This document shows, one piece after another, positions 51,546-58,645 of a DNA stretch of 64,000 bases. The DNA is from Halobaculum sp. XH14 (GTDB lineage: Archaea; Halobacteriota; Halobacteria; Halobacteriales; Haloferacaceae), in assembly GCF_032116555.1 (NCBI RefSeq), contig NZ_CP134949.1, forward strand, positions 2,170,001 to 2,234,000, read 5' to 3'. Both the position numbers and the translations under genes were made by a program. The stretch's first letter is position 1; every line of letters starts with the position of its first letter. The notes under the pieces were generated by a model, which did no database searches, was not told where the DNA came from, and saw nothing but the letters and a program-made list of their open reading frames with translations.

Positions 51546-53000
51546 ATGCTCGAATCTCACACCACGCGGAGACGAGTCGTACAGGGCGCCGGCGTCATCG
51601 GCGTCGCAGGTCTCGCCGGGGGGTCAGTCGTGACCGCCCAGGAGGGCGGCGGGGACGACGGCGGCGATCAGGCGGCGATCCGGGTGGCCCACGCGTCGCC
51701 GGACGCGCCGAACGTCGACGTCACGCTCTCCCCGGCAGGCGGCGCGACCGGGGGAGGCGTGGGAACCGGGAACGACACTGCCGGCGCGGACGGCGGGAAC
51801 GAGACGGAGGGGACACCGGCGGGCGACGGGGAGGCCGCCGGCGTCGAACTGACGGGCCTCGGGTTCGGTGAGGTGAGTTCCTACGCCGAGGTCGCCCCCG
51901 ACACGTATCAGGTCCGGATCGCCACCGCCGAGGCGGGACTGCTCGGCGGGATCCTGGGCGATCTCTTCGGCGGCGACGACGCCGAGGACGGGACGGTCGT
52001 GTACGACGGCGAGATCGAGGTCGACGCGGGAACGACGTACACCGCCGTGGCCTTCGGTCAGGTCTCCGAGGGGCCGGCGTCGACGGACACCGGGATGGCC
52101 AACGAGACGGCGACGGGGAACGAGACCGGAGACGGCGTCGGCAACGAGACCGGAGACGGCGTCGGCAACGAGACCGACACCGGGGCCGAGGGGACGGACG
52201 AGCCGGGATCCACGATGGAGGGCTTCCGCGTCGAGGTCCTCGAGGACGACCTCTCCGCGCCCGCCGAGGGAGCGGCGCGGGTGCGCGTCTTCCACGCCGT
52301 GCCCGACGCGGGCCCGGTCAGCATCTCCGCTGCCGGCGGCGGCGACGCGGACGGCGCGGGGGCCGGTAACGAAACCGAAGCCGCTGGGATGGGCAACGAA
52401 ACGGACGTCGGCGGAACCGACAACGAAACCGACGGGGTGGGGACGGAAACGGGGACCGAATCGGCGACGGGTGGTGAAGCCGGCGGCCAGACGCTCGTGG
52501 AGGAACTGGAGTACGGCGCAACCGAGACGTTCGAGGCCCCGGCCGGCGACTACACGGTACAGATCAGCCCGACCGGCGGGATGACGGGCGACGGCATGGG
52601 CGGCGACGACGCCGCGGTCGGCAACGAAACCGACGCCGGCGACGACGCTGGCGAGGAGGCCACGGGTCCGATCGAAGCCGACGTCACCCTGGAGGCCGGG
52701 ACGGTGTACAGCGGGTTCGCGATGGGCTATCTCGATCCCGAGGCCGCCGACGTCGGCGGGATGGCCGGCAACGAAACGGCCGGCGACGCGGGCAACGAAA
52801 CCGATGCCGGCGTGGGCACCGAGACGGGCAACGAAACCGGCGTCGGAAACGAGACGGACGGCGCGGGGACCGACGGAACGGGCCAGGACGGCGAGCTTCC
52901 CGGGTTCCAACTGGTCGTCGTCCAGACCTCGCAGGACGGCGAGCGCTCCGAGGGCGGCACGGACGGACTGCTCAGCGTCGGGGCGGTGTTCGGCGCGTAG
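51546..53000 (+). CDS. Secreted DUF4397 protein with sequon-rich linkers
   Basis: A 484-residue Tat-exported protein (TTRRRVVQGAGVIGVAGLAGG). The body has two DUF4397-like repeats. The first begins AIRVAHASPDAPNVDVTLSPAGG with SSYAEVAPDTYQVRIATAE and GTTYTAVAFGQ; the second has AARVRVFHAVPDAGPVSISAAGG, GDYTVQISP and GTVYSGFAMGYL. The domains are separated and followed by long Gly/Thr/Asp linkers that contain 13 copies of the tripeptide NET plus one NDT by my count. These are potential N-glycosylation sequons. Function is unknown; a glycosylated surface or extracellular protein is inferred. Confidence 0.85.
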   Translation: MLESHTTRRRVVQGAGVIGVAGLAGGSVVTAQEGGGDDGGDQAAIRVAHASPDAPNVDVTLSPAGGATGGGVGTGNDTAGADGGNETEGTPAGDGEAAGVELTGLGFGEVSSYAEVAPDTYQVRIATAEAGLLGGILGDLFGGDDAEDGTVVYDGEIEVDAGTTYTAVAFGQVSEGPASTDTGMANETATGNETGDGVGNETGDGVGNETDTGAEGTDEPGSTMEGFRVEVLEDDLSAPAEGAARVRVFHAVPDAGPVSISAAGGGDADGAGAGNETEAAGMGNETDVGGTDNETDGVGTETGTESATGGEAGGQTLVEELEYGATETFEAPAGDYTVQISPTGGMTGDGMGGDDAAVGNETDAGDDAGEEATGPIEADVTLEAGTVYSGFAMGYLDPEAADVGGMAGNETAGDAGNETDAGVGTETGNETGVGNETDGAGTDGTGQDGELPGFQLVVVQTSQDGERSEGGTDGLLSVGAVFGA

Positions 53001-53096
53001 TCGGGCCGTCGAACGTGGCCCGAGCGACCGGGCGAACGCACCGGTCGCCGGACCCACGCGACGATTTTTCACTGCGGGTCTCACGCCCGGTCGGAG

Positions 53097-53524
53097 TCAG
53101 TCGGTCTCGTCCGGCATCGGGTGGGTGTACCACCACGCCCAGCAGGGCAGGACGCCCTGGAGCGGGAGGCGCGCCCACGTCGCCGCGTCGGGAGGTTCCC
53201 TGGCCCAGCCGGGGACCCCCGCGATCGACACGTCGCCGGTCGCCATGTGGACGTTCGCCGGGAAGACGGCGAGCAGCAGCAGCACGAGCCCCCAGGCCGA
53301 GTGCCGTCGCGTCCGTGGAACAAGCACGCCGACGCCGAGGAGGATTTCTGCGACTCCGGAGAGGTGACGAGCTCGACCGGCCGCGGGAACGCGGGCGGGA
53401 CGACCTGGGCGTACACCCGCGGCGCGACGAAGTGCATCAGGCCGGCGAGCACGTAGAAGGCACCCATGACGTACAGGAGCGGTCCCTTGTACCGGGCGAG
53501 GCGGCCGTCGGTCGCGTGGGTCAC
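53097..53524 (-). pseudogene. DoxX-like membrane protein gene with a frameshift
   Basis: The first frame from the GTG at 53,524 encodes TDGRLARYKGPLLYVMGAFYVLAGLMHFVAPRVYAQVVPPAFPRPVELV and then falls into a serine-rich non-conserved tail. In a second frame, from about 53,365 downward, the sequence continues LSGVAEILLGVGVLVPRTRRHSAWGLVLLLLAVFPANVHM and ends in WWYTHPMPDETD. Joining the two gives a four-helix DoxX-like protein of about 143 residues. One base appears to be missing near 53,366. It is either a real inactivating deletion or a sequencing/assembly error. Confidence 0.75.
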
Positions 53525-53605
53525 TCACCTAGGTGTCGAGGTGACGGGGGAAAGCTGTATCCCCGTCCGGTCGTTCGCTCGGCTCACGACGGTGAATTCG
53601 GAAAA

Positions 53606-53679
53606 TGCCGCCTCCCCGATTTGAACGGGGGACAGCTCGATCTTCAGTCGAGTGCTCTCCCAGTCTGAGCTAAGGCGGC
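53606..53679 (-). tRNA. tRNA-Phe (anticodon GAA)
   Basis: A full cloverleaf: acceptor GCCGCCU paired with AGGCGGC plus discriminator A at 53,606, D arm GCUCAGACUGGGAGAGC, anticodon arm CUCGA-CUGAAGA-UCGAG (GAA) and T arm CCCCG-UUCAAAU-CGGGG. CCA is not encoded. No intron is seen. A TATA-like CCCTTTTTCC lies about 30 bases upstream on the minus strand. Confidence 0.95.
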
Positions 53680-53730
53680 CCGTTCGAATCGACTCCGGCG
53701 ACCGGAAAAAGGGTTTCGAAACGCCCGCCG

Positions 53731-54279
53731 TCAGGCGACCTGCCGGCGCTCACTGAACGTGAGCGTCACGTCCTCCGACCGGACGGTCGTCCGGATGGTG
53801 ACCCAGCCGTCGTTCTGCCGGACCCGGTATCCCTCGGCGTACGTGAGCTTGACGCGCTTGGTCGCCGTCGTGGTCGCCCCGGCGTCCATCTCCCCGACGT
53901 CCTCCTTGCCCTGCCAGATCCGGTCTCCCGAGTCGGTGCTGTTCCCGGCGAACATGCGCACGTACACGGTGATGCCGGTCGCGGTCTCCTCCCGGTTGTT
54001 CGTCAGTTCGACGGTGACGTCGCGGCACGTCCGCCCGCACGTCTCGGTGTCGGTCACCTGGAAGTAGTACGCCGGGAGGCTCTGGCCCGAGCCATCGCCG
54101 CTCCCGCCGGCACCGCCGCTCCCCCCGCTCTCGACCGGCGTCCCGGTCGGGAACTCGCCCAGGTCCTCGCTGTCGCCGCTCGGTGCGAACGGCCCGACGC
54201 CGACGAAGAACGCCGCCGCGGCTCCGACCGCCACCAGCAACACCACGACGGCGACTGCTGCGACTCGTTTCCCGTTCAT
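53731..54279 (-). CDS. Membrane-anchored secreted protein, unknown function
   Basis: A 182-residue protein with one N-terminal transmembrane helix (residues 6-28), a Gly/Ser-rich linker, and an extracellular beta-rich domain. That domain starts AYYFQVTDTETCGRTCRDVTVELTNNREE and has two cysteines close together. The strand pattern with NNREETATGITVYVRM resembles FxLYD-like haloarchaeal domains, but I am not certain. It starts at 54,279, since the upstream in-frame extension lacks a signal. No neighbour suggests a role. Confidence 0.65.
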   Translation of the reverse strand: MNGKRVAAVAVVVLLVAVGAAAAFFVGVGPFAPSGDSEDLGEFPTGTPVESGGSGGAGGSGDGSGQSLPAYYFQVTDTETCGRTCRDVTVELTNNREETATGITVYVRMFAGNSTDSGDRIWQGKEDVGEMDAGATTTATKRVKLTYAEGYRVRQNDGWVTIRTTVRSEDVTLTFSERRQVA

Positions 54280-54503
54280 CGCCGTCTCCCCCACCTGTGG
54301 TCCCGCATCGCCGCCGCGTTTGTAACGGGGGGTGAAAGCTCTGATGACCGCCTCGCTGACGCTTCCCGACCGAACGTTCGGTCGAGACCACGCCGTCTCG
54401 GAAACGGCCGTCCGAACCCCGATCAGTTCAGACCCGTTCATCCGCCTCGCAGCCGTCCTCGCTCCTCGCTACGCTCGTCGCGGTGGCGTCGGCAGAAGTG
54501 GCT

Positions 54504-54591
54504 TCGGGCGGAGTTGAACCGCGGAACCGCGAGGCGGTTCCTATGGTATCCCCGCTTCCCGTGGGGAAGGCGGGGAACCACCGATCTCTTC
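54504..54591 (-). other. Left attachment site (decayed tRNA-Val 3' end)
   Basis: Bases 54,504-54,520 and 54,580-54,591 together form 29 bases identical to 61,750-61,778 inside tRNA-Val, once the 59-base insert is removed. Left of this the match continues imperfectly (11 of 13) through the acceptor stem end. The identity stops at 54,592, marking the element side. It is the displaced chromosomal copy of the tRNA 3' end, free to drift because the right-hand copy is functional. Confidence 0.8.
54521..54579. mobile_element. 59-base palindromic insert, IS200/IS605 right-end-like
   Basis: It contains GGAACCGC-GAG-GCGGTTCC (perfect 8-base arms) followed by CCCCGC...GCGGGG around TTCCCGTGGGGAA. It interrupts the attachment sequence exactly, with GAACC as the only ambiguous junction and no target duplication. 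One frame reads SYGIPASRGEGG, similar to the C-terminal coding/non-coding overlap I associate with haloarchaeal TnpB elements. The likely origin is a solo right end left by, or mobilised by, an IS200/IS605 transposon. Confidence 0.5.
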
Positions 54592-54655
54592 AGAGCATCT
54601 GTAACGTCGTGCCTCCCCATGCAGGAGCGTGGCGTGCCGCACTCAGGAGCCAATA

Positions 54656-55669
54656 ATGTCCGAACTGCAATCGATGAACCCTGAGGAAGCGGTAGAAATG
54701 TACATTGAAACACGCAAAGGCGACACGGCAGACGCCACAGTACAGAAGCACAGGTACAGGCTACAGAAGTTCCTTGAGTGGTGTGGAGAAGCAGATGTAG
54801 ACGATACCACGCAATTGAACGGAAGGAACCTCCACAAATTCCGTCTCTGGCGGAAGGAGGACGGTGAACTGGCGAAGGTATCCCTCCGTAGCCAACTCAG
54901 CAGCATTCGAACATTCATCCGTTTCTGCGAGAATGTAGACGCTGTAGAGCAGGACCTGCACAAGAAGATAGAGTTACCAGATGTTTCGCCTGAGGAGAGT
55001 AGTCGTGATACAGTCCTTGAGCCTGAACGTGCCGAGAAGATTCAGACCTTCTTACAGCGATTCCGCTATGCAACCCGTGAACATGCACTGTTTGAATTGC
55101 TCTGGCGGACGGGGGTCCGAATTGGAACAGCACGATCTCTTGATCTTGAGGACTTTGAGGAGGAAGAGGAACGTCTGAGGATAAGACACCGTGCTGAGTC
55201 AGGCACCCCGCTAAAGAACGCGGAACGGGCTGAGCGGTACATTGCGATAAGTACCGACCTGACGGCTATACTCTCGGATTGGATCGCACAGAATCGGCCT
55301 GAGGTGACCGATGACCACGGACGGGAACCGCTATTCGCTTCATCCCGTGGAAGGTGCTCAAAGAGTACCCTGCGTCGTACAGTCTATCGCGTTTCTCAGC
55401 CCTGCTATTATGGAGACAGTTGCCCGCACGACCGCGAGCCGTCTGACTGTGCTGCAGAGGGCTACGCGGGCGGACAGAAGTGTCCGAGCAGTGTTGACCC
55501 CCACACGATTAGGAGGGGGGCTATCACGCACTTCCTATCCGAAGACGTGCCTGAGAAAGTCGTGAGTGACCGTATGAATGTGAGCGGAAAGGTCCTTGAA
55601 CGACATTACGACAAACGATCTGAAGAGCGCAAGACCGAGCAGAGGCGACAATTTCTCAGTAACGTATAG
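54656..55669 (+). CDS. Tyrosine recombinase (integrase) of the tRNA-Val element
   Basis: A 337-residue site-specific recombinase. The N-terminal SAM-like core-binding domain (1-115) begins MNPEEAVEMYIETRKGDTADATVQKHRYRLQKFLEW. The catalytic domain has arginine I in LLWRTGVRIGTARSLDL, HxxR in DPHTIRRGAITHFL and the nucleophile tyrosine in KVLERHYDKRSE. A cysteine/histidine-rich insertion (CYYGDSCPHDREPSDC...KCPSS, about residues 265-293) is typical of haloarchaeal element integrases and may bind zinc. The start follows GGAG; an upstream in-frame start at 54,629 is less likely. It would recombine the flanking att sites. Confidence 0.92.
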   Translation: MSELQSMNPEEAVEMYIETRKGDTADATVQKHRYRLQKFLEWCGEADVDDTTQLNGRNLHKFRLWRKEDGELAKVSLRSQLSSIRTFIRFCENVDAVEQDLHKKIELPDVSPEESSRDTVLEPERAEKIQTFLQRFRYATREHALFELLWRTGVRIGTARSLDLEDFEEEEERLRIRHRAESGTPLKNAERAERYIAISTDLTAILSDWIAQNRPEVTDDHGREPLFASSRGRCSKSTLRRTVYRVSQPCYYGDSCPHDREPSDCAAEGYAGGQKCPSSVDPHTIRRGAITHFLSEDVPEKVVSDRMNVSGKVLERHYDKRSEERKTEQRRQFLSNV

Positions 55670-55995
55670 TCTTCAAGCGTTTCTACTGTGATTTCTCTTC
55701 TTGTCTCTCGCGCAAGACATGGCCGTCTGCCTGCAGAGTAGCGCTGGCTGGGGGTGAACGCGTTTATCACTGCACGCCACACCCCATCTCTGAGCGGGAT
55801 GGGATATAGTATTAGATTCTTTATAAGATCACACGTATTATACATTTAGTGTGGGGAGACGTATACAGAAGGACGCAGACCGATTATTCGGTAAATAGGC
55901 ACTTCAACGCCTCTAACCGCTAATCGGTCTATTAGCGTCTATCTCTTTATAAGGCTCACTCGCACTACATATTCACCTGTAGAGGTGGCAAGATT
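55670..55995. promoter_or_regulatory. Regulatory region with operator-like palindromes
   Basis: 326 bases between the recombinase and the first small gene. Operator-like sites: ACCGATTATTCGGT (55,879-55,892), ACCG-CTAAT-CGGT (55,916-55,928) and the overlapping CGCTAAT/ATTAGCG pair (55,918-55,937). Two TATA elements reading CTTTATAAG are at about 55,818-55,826 and 55,945-55,953. The second is about 50 bases before the RHH gene, with a GAGGTGG Shine-Dalgarno-like site 14 bases before its start. It is probably the switch region controlled by the RHH protein. Confidence 0.65.
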
Positions 55996-56148
55996 ATGGC
56001 AAATCGTGAGACTACGGTACGAGTTTCTGAGGCAGAGCTTGATGAACTGAAGGCGGTGAAAGAAGTGATGTGGGGGCGTCACGCGGACGACGTTGCTCAC
56101 GGAGCGGTGATTTCAGAACTGTGTGAGCGGTTCCTGGCAGACGACTAA
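55996..56148 (+). CDS. Small ribbon-helix-helix-like protein
   Basis: A 50-residue protein: ANRETTVRVSEAELDELKAVKEVMWGRHADDVAHGAVISELCERFLAD. The N-terminal strand TTVRVS followed by two helices fits CopG/Arc-type ribbon-helix-helix DNA-binding proteins. It is preceded by a palindrome-rich promoter it may bind, a common arrangement for element repressors. A second RHH-like gene lies at 56,898. The start is the ATG after GAGGTGG. Confidence 0.75.
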   Translation: MANRETTVRVSEAELDELKAVKEVMWGRHADDVAHGAVISELCERFLADD

Positions 56149-56161
56149 TTGCTGACTTTCT

Positions 56162-56884
56162 ATGGTAACTAAGCAAAGCGGCGGGCGAACGCTGTGGGTT
56201 GAACAGGACGATCCGACAGACACGGGGGTAGAAATTGACGCTGACTATTGCCGTGTAGATACGCGAGACGAACCTGCGACTGACGCGTATGTCGGGGGGT
56301 CGGTAGCGATCACGGACGGGGGGCAGCCACTTGACGCCCGCACAGACGCGGCGGCGACGGACACAAAGAGCGAAGATTCTGACGACCTTGACGGGAAGCC
56401 ACTCGAATCTTCCTGGGCGAATACGGGCGTACAGCGGACGACGTTGTACGCGGACGACACTGACGCGAACGGGAATCCGCTTCCACAGTACGGTCTTGAC
56501 GGCACGGATCTCGGAGCACGTCGAAAGCGCATGTGGGGGTACAACAGTGGCTTCGGGTGGTCCGACCGCAGCGAAACAGGTCGTGTAGACATGGAGGCGC
56601 GTGAGACGCGGGAAATGACTGAAGCGGTCGCCTCACAGTGCGGTCTCACGGACAGGCAGCAAGAGGCGGCTGTACAGATCGCACTCAGTATGGACGGGCG
56701 GCGATGGAGTTGGGCGGGTGGACGGCCCGCTATGGCCCTCGGAGCGGTCGCATGTACCGTCGCAGAGACGGCTGCAGACGCTGCGAAGCATGCCGCTGTA
56801 CAATCAGACGCATTCGAAGAGGTGGCGGACAAGGCGTGTCATGTGGACGCTGAGCGGCTTGTGCGATTCGCGTTCGAGGAATGA
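56162..56884 (+). CDS. TFIIB-like protein lacking the zinc ribbon (tentative)
   Basis: A 240-residue protein. The N-terminal third is acidic and has no CxxC zinc ribbon. Residues 100-150 (DDTDANGNPLPQ...RRKRMWGYNSGFGWSDRS) resemble the linker of haloarchaeal TFB proteins (GTDAKGN..., RR.RL.R, then WRSKAERN). Residues 145-240 (REMTEAVASQCGLTDRQQEAAVQIALSM...GRPAMALGAVACTVAE) resemble one cyclin repeat. A complete TFB has a ribbon and two repeats. A reduced form could bind DNA or TBP without recruiting polymerase. I base this on remembered family patterns, not on a search. Confidence 0.5.
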   Translation: MVTKQSGGRTLWVEQDDPTDTGVEIDADYCRVDTRDEPATDAYVGGSVAITDGGQPLDARTDAAATDTKSEDSDDLDGKPLESSWANTGVQRTTLYADDTDANGNPLPQYGLDGTDLGARRKRMWGYNSGFGWSDRSETGRVDMEARETREMTEAVASQCGLTDRQQEAAVQIALSMDGRRWSWAGGRPAMALGAVACTVAETAADAAKHAAVQSDAFEEVADKACHVDAERLVRFAFEE

Positions 56885-56897
56885 AGCGGTGCTAAGC

Positions 56898-57170
56898 ATG
56901 TCAAAAAGTGTCAAGGTTAGCACCGACGTGAGAGAACAGTTGAAATCGATTCGTCTAGGGGAAACCCATACACGGACAATCGGCTATCTGGCAGGTCTCT
57001 GGCAGCGACGGCAGACGGGAATAGATACGGTAGAGCATGGACCGCTTGATTCGAAAGTCACGGTTTCAGGTGACTGCCACGCAGTGCTAAGCATGTTACA
57101 GCATAGCATGGGTGTGGACAGTCTCGGCAAAGTTGTTGCCGTGCTTGTGCGGAATCACAGTAGGGAATAG
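56898..57170 (+). CDS. Second RHH-like small protein
   Basis: A 90-residue protein starting MSKSVKVSTDVREQLKSIRLGETHTRTIGYLAG, whose strand-helix-helix beginning resembles RHH proteins. A further helical region with SGDCHAVLSMLQHSMGVDSLGKVVAVLVRNH follows. It starts 13 bases after the TFIIB-like gene and is likely in the same transcript. It is inferred to be DNA-binding; the C-terminal half has no recognised motif. Confidence 0.6.
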   Translation: MSKSVKVSTDVREQLKSIRLGETHTRTIGYLAGLWQRRQTGIDTVEHGPLDSKVTVSGDCHAVLSMLQHSMGVDSLGKVVAVLVRNHSRE

Positions 57171-57240
57171 GGTTCTGCCAGTGACTGCGTAACTCGGGGG
57201 CGGGGGTGGGCCGCAGGCGGCGACTTTTCCCCGACCCTTG

Positions 57241-57387
57241 TTATTGACAGTACATGATTCCCTCAGAGAATGAACCGAAAAGAGCACACAGAGAGGGAAA
57301 CAGTATCCAGTAGACAATAATAAACGCGAGAATGAGCGCCAGGACTACAGCGAATATCCAGGAAGCTGCTTGAGCCCTCGTGTTCAT
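57241..57387 (-). CDS. Small membrane protein (48 residues)
   Basis: A short minus-strand frame: a polar start MNTRAQAAS, one long hydrophobic helix (about residues 10-33, WIFAVVLALILAFIIVYWILF), a second weaker hydrophobic stretch and the ending GIMYCQ. A TATA-like CTTATTCC lies about 25-30 bases upstream. Small holin-like or superinfection-exclusion proteins have this shape, but no homologue is recognised. The frame is too short for most automatic callers. Confidence 0.5.
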   Translation of the reverse strand: MNTRAQAASWIFAVVLALILAFIIVYWILFPSLCALFGSFSEGIMYCQ

Positions 57388-57617
57388 GTCATAGTATTAT
57401 CAAAGTGTGGAATAAGTCTTCTGTCTCCCCTATTTTACATACCTGATTCACCAACCTCGCAGATCCCCTCGGAAGGGTAATTGTCTGGCATTATTGATGC
57501 CCCTACCCCCGCCAAGCCTTCCCGCTCGGGTTTGGCGAGTTGCACTCGCAACTGGCCGAACTGCGGGGGCACTCCGCCAAGTTTGAAGGATACAATCGGC
57601 GTTTCCGAGCGGCTGTT
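57388..57617. other. Hairpin-bearing interval in the element
   Basis: 230 bases without a convincing gene. It contains the promoter side of the small membrane gene, a GCCAAGC...GTTTGGC pair near 57,515-57,535 and a hairpin AGTTGC-ACTC-GCAACT near 57,539. Another candidate pair, GGGGGCACTCCGCC, lies near 57,565. Purpose unknown. Confidence 0.4.
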
Positions 57618-57827
57618 TCAGATTTTCTCTGAGTCGGTATATTCTACCCGATATACGCGATTTTCAGGAACTACAACCTGCTGTATGTTGGTTCCAACAT
57701 CAGAAATATTTCCCGAGCCGCCTCTGCCAAGGTCTACCAGCCATGCCGCTCTACTCTCATCATATGAGATATCAACGGCGTTAATCGTATTCTCTCCGCC
57801 TGGCGTTTCGTAAGTGATTCTCGCCAT
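57618..57827 (-). CDS. Small soluble protein of unknown function
   Basis: A 69-residue acidic protein with alternating polar and hydrophobic residues that suggest a small beta domain: MARITYETPGGENTINAVDISYDESRAAWLVDL, then VVVPENRVYRVEYTDSEKI. No motif is recognised. It is transcribed from the minus strand, like the 48-residue membrane protein further left, with which it may form a unit. Confidence 0.55.
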   Translation of the reverse strand: MARITYETPGGENTINAVDISYDESRAAWLVDLGRGGSGNISDVGTNIQQVVVPENRVYRVEYTDSEKI

Positions 57828-58363
57828 ATCGCAGTTTATTCCCGATTACTCAAAAACCTCCGTCAACGCCAGACTCGTGGCGGCAGATGCATGTGGTGCG
57901 TTATTATGGCGATACGCGTGGCTGAAAGGGATGTGAATAACGGACGGGGAACACTCCCCGCCCGTAGGCAACTAAGCCGAGACTGCGGAGCGGATTTTCA
58001 CCGCGACAGACGGGCAGTCGAAATCAACTTTGACGACCTGCAGAGGCGTGATGCCTCTGCATGAACACATATTCCATTTGACCCCGAACAGCCTCGATCA
58101 CACATGCGCATAGAGGAGAGGTGCGTCAACAATGCACACGCTGGTACGACAAACTCACGGCTCAAGAGTGAGGCACAGGTGCATCATTCAGCACCTGTAC
58201 AACCAGATTATTCCATCACAGATTCAATGAAGAATCTATAATAAAATAGTTTATACAATCCACCTCCCTTCACTAACACCTATTGTATTTGACCCCCCTT
58301 GATCCTCTACCTGTTGCTGAGATTCTATCTACTACTGGCAAATGGTATATGTGTTAGTGAACA
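57828..58363. other. 536-base structured gene-poor interval
   Basis: It has several hairpins in order: CGGACGGGG-AACACT-CCCCGCCCG near 57,940; a two-level structure with GACTGC...GCAGTC enclosing GCGG...CCGC near 57,977-58,019; GCAGAGGC-GTGAT-GCCTCTGC near 58,040; ACAGGTGC-ATCATTCA-GCACCTGT near 58,175; and AGATTC...GAATCT near 58,221. A 52-codon frame (57,906-58,064) overlaps the first three. The right end is very AT-rich and ends in the promoter of the 58,364 gene. Candidates are an origin, a non-coding RNA or a transposon-end remnant. Confidence 0.5.
57906..58064 (+). CDS. Possible 52-residue frame, tnpB-end remnant or non-coding
   Basis: The translation MAIRVAERDVNNGRGTLPARRQLS... ends ...LQRRDASA. 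The ERDVNNGRG phrase is weakly like the DxNAA... end of the TnpB RuvC-like domain, and a strong hairpin overlaps the stop, as at IS200/IS605 right ends. The frame lies over three hairpins and may be accidental. Confidence 0.2.
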   Translation: MAIRVAERDVNNGRGTLPARRQLSRDCGADFHRDRRAVEINFDDLQRRDASA

Positions 58364-58645
58364 ATGAAGACAACAATCCGAACACTGGCAGAGGGAGACA
58401 CGGTAGAACTTGGTGACGTGGAGGCGTCTACAGTCGAACGAACCCGTCACGGCAAACTACAGCTGTTAGCTGTACACAGTGGCGAGTCTCAGGAATATGT
58501 TGTAATCACTACGCACTTCGAGGACGGCGAAAAGATCCAGGTGTCAGAGGGAGGACAGATTCTTGCCGCTACAGACGGAGGCGGTCGTGCAAATCCTGTC
58601 GCCTGGATGCTTGTACCCGCAGATTCCTACGGAGGTGCAGCATGA
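58364..58645 (+). CDS. First gene of the element's three-gene operon
   Basis: A 93-residue protein predicted as mostly beta strands (MKTTIRTLAEGDTVELGDVEASTVERTRHGKLQLLAVHSGESQEYVVITTHFEDGEKIQVSE...). The C-terminus is glycine-rich. No signal peptide and no recognised motif. The stop overlaps the next start (ATGA, 58,642-58,645). The start is the ATG after a long AT-rich leader. It is inferred to be a structural or regulatory element protein; unknown family. Confidence 0.65.
   Translation: MKTTIRTLAEGDTVELGDVEASTVERTRHGKLQLLAVHSGESQEYVVITTHFEDGEKIQVSEGGQILAATDGGGRANPVAWMLVPADSYGGAA

Larger units (their letters stand above)
54280..54655. other. Interval with decayed tRNA end and left attachment site
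   Basis: 376 bases without a gene. From about 54,496 the sequence matches the 3' part of the tRNA-Val at 61,745-61,817 with some changes. It is interrupted at 54,521 by a 59-base palindromic insert and resumes at 54,580. Beyond 54,592 the base composition drops in GC and the element begins. A GGAG six bases before the recombinase start (54,656) may serve as a ribosome-binding site. Confidence 0.6.

Noticed and set aside
57195-57210. G-rich run (GGGGGCGGGGGTGGG) as a quadruplex
   Set aside because: There are only three clear runs of three or more guanines; a fourth would need the run to be split. No supporting context.
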